Positions 10,581 through 17,190 of a DNA stretch of 24,746 bases are shown one piece after another (position 1 is the stretch's first letter; every line of letters starts with the position of its first letter). The stretch covers positions 1-24,746 of the forward strand of contig LT642300.1 in NCBI GenBank assembly GCA_900128585.1. Direction: 5' to 3'. Under the pieces are notes generated by a model. The model did not search any database. It was not told the DNA's origin and worked only from the letters and a program-made list of their open reading frames with translations. The translations under genes and the position numbers were made by a program. The stretch is from Stramenopiles sp. TOSAG23-3 (Eukaryota > Sar).

Positions 10581-11090
10581 TCAATTGTCGAACTCAACAT
10601 ACAGCTCCTCATCAAACTCTTCCTCCACGTTTTCTGTTGCTGGCACTTCATCCCCAAACATTTCTTCGTCCGTGAGTTTCTCTCGTAGATAATGTGCTTC
10701 CCATGGAATTTGGGTGCACTTAGCCTTGAGCCAACCGTTGTCCTGGCATACACCGTTCTTGTAGCTGTACCAATTCTCTTTCGGTGGTCCACAGTCACTA
10801 CAGTCTTCGTTTTTACACATACTTATGTACACTTCGTTCGTGAATGGGTCGCACAGGTATTGCTCGTTTTCCTTGTGACCATAATTTACACAAGAGCCTA
10901 TATTTGCCTCTCCCTTACTGCACCCGGACTTATCCGAATACACAAAAATATCAGCCAACATCCATACCCCGTGAACGCTAAAATCATCTGACTGGAGGTC
11001 GGTTTCGCTCGGCGCTGCACCCGAATGCGATAGGGCCGCCGCAAGGCACAGAACAATGCTTGCGCAAATTTTTCGCCATGGGCCCGCCAT
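10581..11090 (-). CDS. Secreted eight-cysteine protein of unknown function
   Basis: A 169-residue protein starting at ATG 11090-11088. Residues 1 to about 25 form a typical signal peptide (basic PWRK, then a hydrophobic core around IVLCLAAAL, likely cleaved near A25). The mature part has eight cysteines at 57, 67, 80, 92, 97, 100, 115 and 125, spaced x9, x12, x11, x4, x2, x14, x9, which suits four disulfides in an extracellular fold. The C-terminal 35 residues are strongly acidic. The cysteine spacing and the YSDKSGCS start of the module recall small secreted cysteine-rich proteins of protists, but I cannot name a family. It is divergent from the secreted coiled-coil gene at 11921, across an 830-bp spacer that holds the shared 12-mer motif. 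Function unknown; coding status well supported by signal peptide and cysteine pattern. Confidence 0.8.
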   Translation of the reverse strand: MAGPWRKICASIVLCLAAALSHSGAAPSETDLQSDDFSVHGVWMLADIFVYSDKSGCSKGEANIGSCVNYGHKENEQYLCDPFTNEVYISMCKNEDCSDCGPPKENWYSYKNGVCQDNGWLKAKCTQIPWEAHYLREKLTDEEMFGDEVPATENVEEEFDEELYVEFDN

Positions 11091-11359
11091 GCCTCTTCCG
11101 TCAGAAGTTCAGTGAATAATTAAAGACAATTCCGCAGTAAACTGTATCGTTTCGATGGTCACATTTACAAATTTGAAAGAAATAAAAATATCTCCCGAAA
11201 AAAACATACTTTATATTGATTTTGATGAATTTTACATGATGATGAAGAACAACACGGAAGAAGAAAATGAAAGAAACACAAAAAAATAATATTATTATAT
11301 AATAAGAGATACCACACCACCCAAAAATAATAATAATAATAATAAATATTATTAAAAAA

Positions 11360-11371
11360 TAGACGACTATT
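11360..11371 (+). repeat. Dispersed 12-mer TAGACGACTATT, copy 1
   Basis: Exact copy of a 12-mer also found at 16830 and 20000, each time in a divergent intergenic spacer beside AAT/ATT-rich DNA. Here it continues as TAATAC, as copy 2 does after a one-base shift. Confidence 0.7.
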
Positions 11372-11435
11372 TAATACTGCTACCAGTAAAACTAAAAAAA
11401 TAATAATGATCTCTACTTCCTATGTTGTACGGTAA

Positions 11436-11444
11436 GGTACCTGG
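11436..11444 (+). repeat. GGTACCTGG motif, copy 1
   Basis: A 9-mer built on the GGTACC palindrome. It lies 76 bp from the start of the 12-mer at 11360; the same pairing occurs in two other divergent spacers. Confidence 0.5.
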
Positions 11445-11920
11445 AATACTAAAAAATGAAAAAAAAAATAATAAGATTTAAGATGAAGAAAAGAAGGTAC
11501 GGCGGTTGGTAGTATTATTATTAATGAAAGGAGGTGGAGGGAGGAGGCAAGTTGTGTTGTACCATGGTATTGTAATGACATTAGTCTAGGTGGCAACTAC
11601 TCGTACGAAGTTTATAATATTATTTTAAAGAGAAAGAAATCGCAGGAAGAAGGGAGAGAAAGGAAGAATTAATTTCATAAAATCCTATAATGCTATTTAG
11701 TGTCTTTCTGGCTTGTTAGAGTACTAGACTACTACCTGTTTAAATTGAGATTGCAGATGTAAATACAGTATCATATTTTTGTTTGAACGAATGAGAAATG
11801 TAGTATGAAACAGTTAAATGTTGCACGAATAGTGTTTTTTATTAACATTTTATTCTGTATTAAGTTGAATTTATTTGACATTTGCAAACGCTGGTGCGTG
11901 GAAAGTAGCAGTCTTGGAGG

Positions 11921-13327
11921 ATGGTACGGACAAAGAGCCTTTGCTCGACCGTGGGGGTACTGCTGCTGATGGTTGTGTGCCTTTCCGTTTGTTCCGCCAC
12001 CCGCCATGCGCTGTTTGTATCGACAGAGATGAAGGATCCCGAGGACGCGCTCGGGTCTGGGAACGATGCGGACTTGGGAGATTCGGATTCTATAGAGGAA
12101 AAGAAGCTGATGGATCGCTTGAAATTGGCGAGGCGGAGAAACAACAACACAAAAACGGATGAAGATCGAAAAGACGTAGATTTTGATGATGCGCCACCGT
12201 CGATCGACGTGGACGGAGCCATGCGCTCGCAGGAGGCGTTGGTGAAGCAGCACTCGCAAGCCTCGTTCAACGCTTTGGTGAAATCGGCAAAGCGGGTATT
12301 GATAGATTCTCTGATGGCGAGCGACGAGCTCCGTTTTGAAGTGTACCACATGTGCAACGTTGAGCATTTGTACGCCCACAGCCTTGTCACTATGACGGAC
12401 GTGTACGGGGAGTTTGCGCTAAGCCTGCGCAATGAGAAAATATCAAGGCAAGAAACCACAACTGCGCTGGCAGAAATGGTTTATAATATACACGAAGAGG
12501 TCACCATTTTGAATAGCACGATCGCCATGCTAACCCGACAAAGGCGGCACTTGTACAAAACATTCGAAGCCGTTCTACAAAAGTACTTGGAACTGTACCG
12601 GGCCCACCGAAGCCCAAATTCACCCATCAGTCTCGTGAAGCTGTACGAGCTGGAGCCAGACCCGGACAAGATGGCCGCCCTGTACCATGTCACTCTAAAC
12701 TATGACTCTGAAAACAACCGGTTGGACGGCCTTTTGGGCACAGCGACCCAGTTGTTGGGAAGGGCCTTAAACCGCAGCGTCGCGTTGGAGCGGGCATTAG
12801 AGAGAAGCCGGAGCAAGTCGGACAGCGAAGTGGTGGCGGAGCGGGCGAAATTGGCGTACCTGCACCGCCTTGCCAAAGCCTCCGACAAAAACATACATCT
12901 GACTTGCAAGCAGGCGCGCAATACGAGCGCGGAGAGTCTGTCCAGCCTTGTTCAAGCGTTGGCGGTGATAGAAGACGGGGCACATCTGACTAGAATGAAA
13001 GTCAAAGACGAGTTGGTGGAAAACGAACTGGCGGAGTCCGCCAAGCCGAAACGAAAAGGCCCCGCCAGCGTGAGTAAACCAAAGAAGGCCAGAACGGCCA
13101 TTAGACACCCACGGGTGGAGAATCTCACAGTTGTGGCCAACCGCGAAAAGCTGGTGGAAGAAGCCATGGATCGTGTTACTGGGCATGCGCCCGCTACTCC
13201 CCCAAAGATGCCGAGTGCAGGCACAGATGGTGATGGCGATGAGGACGAAGACGGGGAGGACGGTGGGAACGACCGCAGCAAGGGCTCGTTCTTTGACCTG
13301 TCGAAATTCAGACTGTTCGGGTTTTAA
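11921..13327 (+). CDS. Secreted coiled-coil glycoprotein-like protein A, unknown family
   Basis: A 468-residue protein from ATG 11921. Residues 1-26 are a clear signal peptide (hydrophobic core VGVLLLMVVCLSV, likely cleaved after CSA). The mature protein is highly charged and mostly helical, with coiled-coil character over about 90-345. It has two cysteines, C145 and C329, and five N-glycosylation sequons (NNT, NST, NRS, NTS, NLT), which supports passage through the ER. A basic stretch follows at about 370-400 (KPKRKG, KPKKARTAIRH), then an acidic DGDEDEDGEDG run and the tail FFDLSKFRLFGF. It runs tail to tail, 171 bp apart, into protein B at 13499-14506, with which it shares scattered landmarks around its two cysteines. 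An extracellular matrix, wall or secretory-pathway role is inference only; no known domain recognised. Confidence 0.8.
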   Translation: MVRTKSLCSTVGVLLLMVVCLSVCSATRHALFVSTEMKDPEDALGSGNDADLGDSDSIEEKKLMDRLKLARRRNNNTKTDEDRKDVDFDDAPPSIDVDGAMRSQEALVKQHSQASFNALVKSAKRVLIDSLMASDELRFEVYHMCNVEHLYAHSLVTMTDVYGEFALSLRNEKISRQETTTALAEMVYNIHEEVTILNSTIAMLTRQRRHLYKTFEAVLQKYLELYRAHRSPNSPISLVKLYELEPDPDKMAALYHVTLNYDSENNRLDGLLGTATQLLGRALNRSVALERALERSRSKSDSEVVAERAKLAYLHRLAKASDKNIHLTCKQARNTSAESLSSLVQALAVIEDGAHLTRMKVKDELVENELAESAKPKRKGPASVSKPKKARTAIRHPRVENLTVVANREKLVEEAMDRVTGHAPATPPKMPSAGTDGDGDEDEDGEDGGNDRSKGSFFDLSKFRLFGF

Positions 13328-13498
13328 AGATAAAATTGATTTAAAAAGTGAACTTGGAAAATAACAGAAGCTATCTTAAGTATATGTAACATACTATGTA
13401 TGAACTCGTATAAAATTTGTTTAAAAAAAGACTTTTGTATAACTAAGTCATAAATGTTATGGTTGCACTCGACTCTCTGCGCTGTTCGTCTGGAGAAT

Positions 13499-14506
13499 TT
13501 AGAAAGAGGCACCGGTGGCACCAGTTTCGGCTTTCTCGACGGCGCTACTGTGCGCGTTACTTGTACTAATTGCATTGTTGTATTTGGCGGTGATATCGTT
13601 GGCTTGGGTCTTGAACTTGTTGCAGCTCGTCGTCAAGATATCCACGTGTTCCTTCATGTTTTTGCGAAGTTCAAGGAACGGGTGGGACTCGTCGGCCAAA
13701 GCCTTGTCCAAGGCGGCCAACTGCTTGGTCAACGCTTCGACTTTCTTTTGGCGGGATTCGATCATGCCCCTCAATCCGAGACGGAACTCGCGGAGAACGG
13801 CACGTTCGCTTTCGAAGCGGGTGTATAGCTCTTCGTTCAACTTCAAAGCCAATTTAAAGATTTCAAAAGCAGTGTTCGATGCTTTCTTGCACGCTTCGTT
13901 GTCTGCCGTGGTGGCCAACGCCAAGTTGGCTTCCATCTCCAGTTGCTGAAGGGCCATGTTACGTTCGGTCTTGGCCATGTCAAGCTGGATGAGCGACATC
14001 TTGTTTGGGTCGAAGGACGCAAAGTTCTTGATTGGGTTAAATTTTGGGTTGTACGGCAAGACCTTGATGAGGCCAAGGTCGTGCAACAATTTCGATGCGG
14101 CGGCCATGTTGTGGGAGTTCTCCAAGAATTTCTTCTGGAAGATGGTGTTCACTCGGTTGATGTGGTCGTACAAGCGGGCACGGATTGCTTTCAACTTGGT
14201 GAGGAACGCTTTCAGTTGCTGCAGGCGGGTGGCAACTGCTCCACGAAGGGCCTCTTTAGATTTACGGCGACGGTTGTACAAGTCGGTATCTTCTGCCTGG
14301 GTGGCCTGGGCGTTGCCGTGGGCTAGCTCGACTTTGCACAGCTCGTCCCCCTTGGCATACCCTGCCTTGTGGGCGGCCAATCCTGTGGTCAAGATTTGGG
14401 TCGGGGACTCCTTCGTGGCGACTTCGGAACCGGTGGCTCCTGTCGTATCCTGCCCAACCGCAAAGGTTGCCAGGGCGAGTACACAAATGGCTTTAAGAAG
14501 CTTCAT
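13499..14506 (-). CDS. Secreted coiled-coil protein B, unknown family
   Basis: A 335-residue protein from ATG 14506-14504 to TAA at 13501-13499. Residues 1 to about 18 form a textbook signal peptide (MKLLKAICVLALATFAVG). The mature protein is almost entirely helical, with heptad-like patterning at about 80-130 and 170-300, and three cysteines (C57, C206, C295). It is rich in Ala, Leu and Lys, with the GATG tetrapeptide near both ends. Landmarks shared with protein A on the opposite strand are C-x-V-E with a nearby TDxY, LYxxxxxVxxxxQK, DPxKM, and CKxAxNT; this suggests distant paralogy but needs profile alignment. It faces the 74-residue peptide gene across a 1294-bp spacer holding a GA/CT microsatellite and a long polypurine tract. 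Function unknown; probably an abundant or structural secreted protein (inference). Confidence 0.82.
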   Translation of the reverse strand: MKLLKAICVLALATFAVGQDTTGATGSEVATKESPTQILTTGLAAHKAGYAKGDELCKVELAHGNAQATQAEDTDLYNRRRKSKEALRGAVATRLQQLKAFLTKLKAIRARLYDHINRVNTIFQKKFLENSHNMAAASKLLHDLGLIKVLPYNPKFNPIKNFASFDPNKMSLIQLDMAKTERNMALQQLEMEANLALATTADNEACKKASNTAFEIFKLALKLNEELYTRFESERAVLREFRLGLRGMIESRQKKVEALTKQLAALDKALADESHPFLELRKNMKEHVDILTTSCNKFKTQANDITAKYNNAISTSNAHSSAVEKAETGATGASF

Positions 14507-14618
14507 ATTTCTTTTTCAAATGTAATGACAATGGGTTTGTTATGCGTTATAGAAACGAATTGCAAATCTACTTCCAACAGTAATGTTTTCAACCGTATGA
14601 CACTTTACCATTCGTACT

Positions 14619-14668
14619 TTCTCTCTCACACACACTCTCTCTCACACTCTCTCTCTCTCTCTCTCTCC
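14619..14668. repeat. CT/CA dinucleotide microsatellite
   Basis: About 50 bp of TC repeats interrupted by short CA runs, roughly 110 bp upstream of the ATG of protein B. On that gene's strand it reads as GA repeats, so it may act as a GAGA-type promoter element; that role is speculative. Confidence 0.85.
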
Positions 14669-15063
14669 ATACCAATACATTCAATTGGTGGAATGCGTTG
14701 GCTCATATATTTACTAGTACTGGTTCCTTCAATCTAAAAGAGTTTACTCTCTTATAAACCTTTGTTTAATTAAATACTATAGGAATAGTATGAATAAAAT
14801 ATAATTTTTAACATAATAACTAAATACAATGGAAGCCTCTTTTCTAAAGTGACGAATTCTTCCCTCCCCCACTTTTATTAAAATTAAAAGAAAAAGATAG
14901 AAAAAGGCTCCTTCTTCTTTCTTTCTTTCTTTCGTTATTTATAATTTAGATTATTACAAGTATAGTTTAAATAGGGATGGTTTATATATATATAGACACA
15001 GCATATATAAGTGATTAAAAGTGAAGCGGTAATATTAATTTTAAAAAAAAGGGGGAAAGCCTT

Positions 15064-15281
15064 GAAGAAGAAGAAAGAAGAAGAAAGAAGAAGAAAGAAG
15101 AAGAAAGAAGAAGAAAGAAAGAAGAAGAAAGAAAGAAGAAAGAAGAAGAAAGAAGAAGAAAGAAGAAGAAAGAAGAAGAAAGAAAGAAGAAGAAAGAAAG
15201 AAGAAGAAGAAGAAGAAGAAGAAGAAGAAGAAGAAGAAAGAAGAAGAAGAAGAAGAAGAAGAAGAAGAAGAAGAGGGAGGG
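15064..15281 (+). repeat. Polypurine (GAA/GAAA)n tract
   Basis: About 218 consecutive purines on the plus strand. The left part is a roughly 10-bp unit, GAAGAAGAAA, repeated several times with some variants; the right part is mostly pure GAA repeats ending in GAGGGAGGG. Such homopurine mirror-like tracts can form triplex H-DNA, and GAA runs are known to expand and slip. Confidence 0.95.
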
Positions 15282-15800
15282 TTAGTGTTTCATATTAATT
15301 TTATATAAATAGGTGAAAATAAAATTATTTTTATGAAGGAATAGGATAGATGATAATAGTTATATAGGAAATAGTATTGGAAGTTACTAAACCAATGATG
15401 TATTGATTCATATTCTAACTGTTATAAGTACACCATACACATCTCATCCCTTTCTTATTTATAAATTCGTTACTGTCCTATTTGATTATATAGAGTATAT
15501 GAAATCTTCGTAGTCAAACCAGTATAGCGGTATATGAGGTTGTATATAACTAACTGCACAACATCTATATAGCATTATAGAAAAGAAGTTCAATTACTTT
15601 CAAGCAAAGAATTTTTTCATGTTTGTTGCATTGCCTCTATTATGAGCGCAAAGTGAAGATATGGATAGGTGGTGGTTTCCATTTACTCTTCCGTGTGTGA
15701 GTGTATTTGTCGGTCTGTCTCTTTATCTCTGCGCTGCTCGTGAGTTTTGAGCACGTATTGAGGAACAGGTTCAACGCCCACTCACTGAGACAAACAAAAG

Positions 15801-16025
15801 ATGGTTCGCTTTGGAGACAAGTCGACGGTGATTTCGACCGTCCTTCTACTGCTGATCGTAAACGCGGAAGTTATCAATGTCCACGCCACTATTTCTCGGA
15901 GAAGGCTTTTAGGCTCGATCAAAGGATCTGCCCTGAAGAAGAATAACAGGGCTGCGGCGGACGAGGGGGCGGAGAATTTCACTGGGGTGGGCATGACGTT
16001 GGACGAGTTCTTTTCAAAAAATTAA
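15801..16025 (+). CDS. Small secreted peptide, 74 residues, unknown
   Basis: Starts at ATG 15801 in a good eukaryotic context (AAAAGATGG) and ends at TAA 16023-16025. Residues 1-29 read as a signal peptide: a short charged start, the core VISTVLLLLIV, and a likely cleavage after VHA. The mature peptide of about 45 residues starts TISRRRLLGS, contains Lys/Asn-rich and Glu-rich segments, one NFT sequon at 59, and ends LDEFFSKN. It has no cysteine. An overlapping frame from about 15701 is also open but lacks an ATG, so I prefer this one. The RRR might be a processing site in a propeptide. It ends 104 bp from the convergent small gene at 16130. Function unknown; coding status moderate because it is short. 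Confidence 0.55.
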   Translation: MVRFGDKSTVISTVLLLLIVNAEVINVHATISRRRLLGSIKGSALKKNNRAAADEGAENFTGVGMTLDEFFSKN

Positions 16026-16129
16026 AAGTAAATTAAAGAGGTGTTGTTTGCCTGTAGATATTTTAGCACATTCGTAAATTTTTTATTTTCACCCCCCAAT
16101 AACTTAATGAGGTGTTGGGGTTCCTTGGA

Positions 16130-16432
16130 TCATTGATCTTCAAACATACATTCCACTAGCTCGCCCACGTCCTCGCATCCGTAGTGTGACCGTCCATCAC
16201 TTGTGATGTCTTCAAGTGCAGACAAAACCTCTTCTTTATTCTGTCGACAGTAGTACACCAGCACCGGTGCGTCCATGTCGCCTTGAGCATGAACAACAAA
16301 GTAATTTTTTTTGAATTTCAAAGCCACGCACGTATCCCTTCGTTCAACCACTGGGAAATCGGTCATTGGATTGCGGCACCGTTTGTTGACCTCCTCTAGA
16401 GCCAGAGCAATACCTTGGTCAAGAAGCGACAT
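16130..16432 (-). CDS. Small hypothetical protein, about 100 residues, start uncertain
   Basis: The frame ends at TGA 16132-16130. The first in-frame ATG is at 16432-16430, giving 100 residues from MSLLDQGIALAL to VECMFEDQ. The frame stays open upstream to a TAA at 16524-16522, and that extension (PLIRCLAYFGKYSVIINTKA) looks coding but has no ATG. Either the real start is the ATG at 16432, or a 5' exon is missing: on the minus strand a CTAAC (16520-16516) lies 17 nt before a possible AG acceptor at 16500-16499, but I found no convincing upstream exon. The protein has alternating hydrophobic strands (TCVALKF, YFVVHA, PVLVYYC) followed by an acidic helical end, so it could be a small alpha/beta fold. 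No family recognised. It is divergent from the isomerase gene at 17191. Confidence 0.5.
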   Translation of the reverse strand: MSLLDQGIALALEEVNKRCRNPMTDFPVVERRDTCVALKFKKNYFVVHAQGDMDAPVLVYYCRQNKEEVLSALEDITSDGRSHYGCEDVGELVECMFEDQ

Positions 16433-16704
16433 CACGGCCTTGGTATTAATTATAACAGAGTATTTGCCAAAATATGCCAAACATCGAATCAACGGATTCT
16501 TAGAGGGTCCGAAATGTTAGGGAATGAAACGGAGAAGACGAAGAAAAGTCAATGGCCGATTAAAGGATGGTCTGTTTAAATTTAAGAATTTCTTAACATT
16601 GATCCTTTTTCTATTTTTTTTTTTTTAATTATAAATAAATAAAATAATAAAAAATATAATAATAAAAAAATAAAAATCTTCTCCAATTGTTGGTTGGTAT
16701 TTGC

Positions 16705-16815
16705 CTCGTACAGGTACAGGTGCAGGTACCGCTATAATACCGGTACAGGTACCTGGGTACCAGGTATTAATACTATTAAATAATACGGGTATTAATATTG
16801 GTACCCGACTACCCG
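16705..16815. repeat. GGTACC/GGTACAGG degenerate repeat block
   Basis: Dense, irregular repetition of GGTAC-based words: GTACAGGTACAGG, GGTACCGC, ATACCGGTACAGG, GGTACCTGGGTACCAGG, GGTACCCGACTACCCGAC. Several are near-palindromic, so the block could fold into small hairpins. It stands out sharply from the surrounding AT-only DNA. Confidence 0.75.
16748..16756 (+). repeat. GGTACCTGG motif, copy 2
   Basis: The 9-mer also at 11436 and 19929, here followed at once by GGTACCAGG to give an imperfect palindrome. It starts 82 bp before the 12-mer at 16830. Confidence 0.55.
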
Positions 16816-16829
16816 ACGTATGATCCTCG

Positions 16830-16841
16830 TAGACGACTATT
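16830..16841 (+). repeat. Dispersed 12-mer TAGACGACTATT, copy 2
   Basis: Exact match to the copies at 11360 and 20000. It continues as AATAC, like copy 1 apart from one extra T there. Confidence 0.7.
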
Positions 16842-16905
16842 AATACACTTAAAATTATTTTATTTATTTTATTATTATTACTGTAATAAAAAAAAATATA
16901 ATAGT

Positions 16906-16916
16906 ATAGTCGTCTA
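16906..16916 (-). repeat. Inverted 11-mer copy of the dispersed motif
   Basis: Reads TAGACGACTAT on the minus strand. With copy 2 it forms an 11-bp inverted repeat around about 65 bp of AT-rich sequence. Confidence 0.65.
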
Positions 16917-17190
16917 TAATATATTAATAGACAGAAGAAGATAGAAGAAGAAGACGACGACGACTAAATAAAAAAAAGATGTTAAAAAATAATAATAATA
17001 AATCAAATGTGTTCAATGTTTGTTGTGTGTAGAGAGGTGGGTTAGATATTATTATTTACTAAATAATTATTCCAAGAATTAATCGACACGGAAGCAATGC
17101 CAGTGCATAAACAACCATTAACCAAAAGAACGTTCTGCACAAGACCGCTTTTGTTTTCATTATCGTCGATACGGTGTGCGCGAACAACAA

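Larger units (their letters stand above)
11091..11920. promoter_or_regulatory. Divergent AT-rich spacer, presumed bidirectional promoter region
   Basis: An 830-bp gene-free stretch between two head-to-head secretory genes. It contains AAT/ATT runs at about 11280-11347, the 12-mer TAGACGACTATT at 11360, GGTACCTGG at 11436, and purine-rich segments around 11470-11500 and 11525-11550. No ORF here looks coding. The promoter role is inferred from gene orientation only. Confidence 0.5.
14507..15800. promoter_or_regulatory. Long divergent spacer with microsatellites and a polypurine tract
   Basis: A 1294-bp gene-free stretch between protein B and the 74-residue peptide gene. It holds a CT/CA microsatellite at 14619-14668, a pyrimidine run at 14908-14933, TATA-like sequence around 14982-15008, and a polypurine tract at 15064-15281. 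The tract is open as 95 residues of Lys, Glu and Arg, which I treat as repeat translation rather than a gene. The 12-mer seen in the other three divergent spacers was not found here. Confidence 0.5.
16433..17190. promoter_or_regulatory. Divergent spacer with GGTACC-rich block and 12-mer motifs
   Basis: A 758-bp gene-free stretch between the small hypothetical gene and the isomerase. It contains AT-only DNA at about 16613-16677, a GGTACC/GGTATT-rich block at about 16705-16815, the 12-mer at 16830 and its inverted 11-mer at 16906, GAAGAA and GACGACGACGACTA runs at about 16930-16966, and AAT repeats near 16987-17003. Its promoter role is inferred from the head-to-head orientation. Confidence 0.5.

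Noticed and set aside
11280-11347. AAT/ATT runs as a possible transposon remnant
   Set aside because: Simple low-complexity sequence, present in several spacers, with no flanking duplications or terminal repeats that I could identify.
11771-12459. Two long minus-strand frames antisense to protein A
   Set aside because: They overlap the plus-strand gene with a signal peptide and sequons, and their own translations show no domain or plausible start.
13515-14525. Plus-strand frames of 124-189 residues opposite protein B
   Set aside because: They are shadows of the helical, Leu/Lys/Glu-rich minus-strand gene; no signal peptide or domain.
15011-15298. 95-residue Lys/Glu/Arg ORF across the polypurine tract
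   Set aside because: The translation is only the GAA/GAAA repeat; there is no independent coding signal.
15701-15946. 81-residue frame overlapping the small secreted peptide
   Set aside because: It begins at GTG without an ATG, and the overlapping frame at 15801 has a good start context and a signal peptide.
17176-17190. Extended N-terminus of the isomerase from GTG 17176
   Set aside because: Nuclear genes start at ATG; the first in-frame ATG is 17191 and gives a normal-length crotonase family protein.
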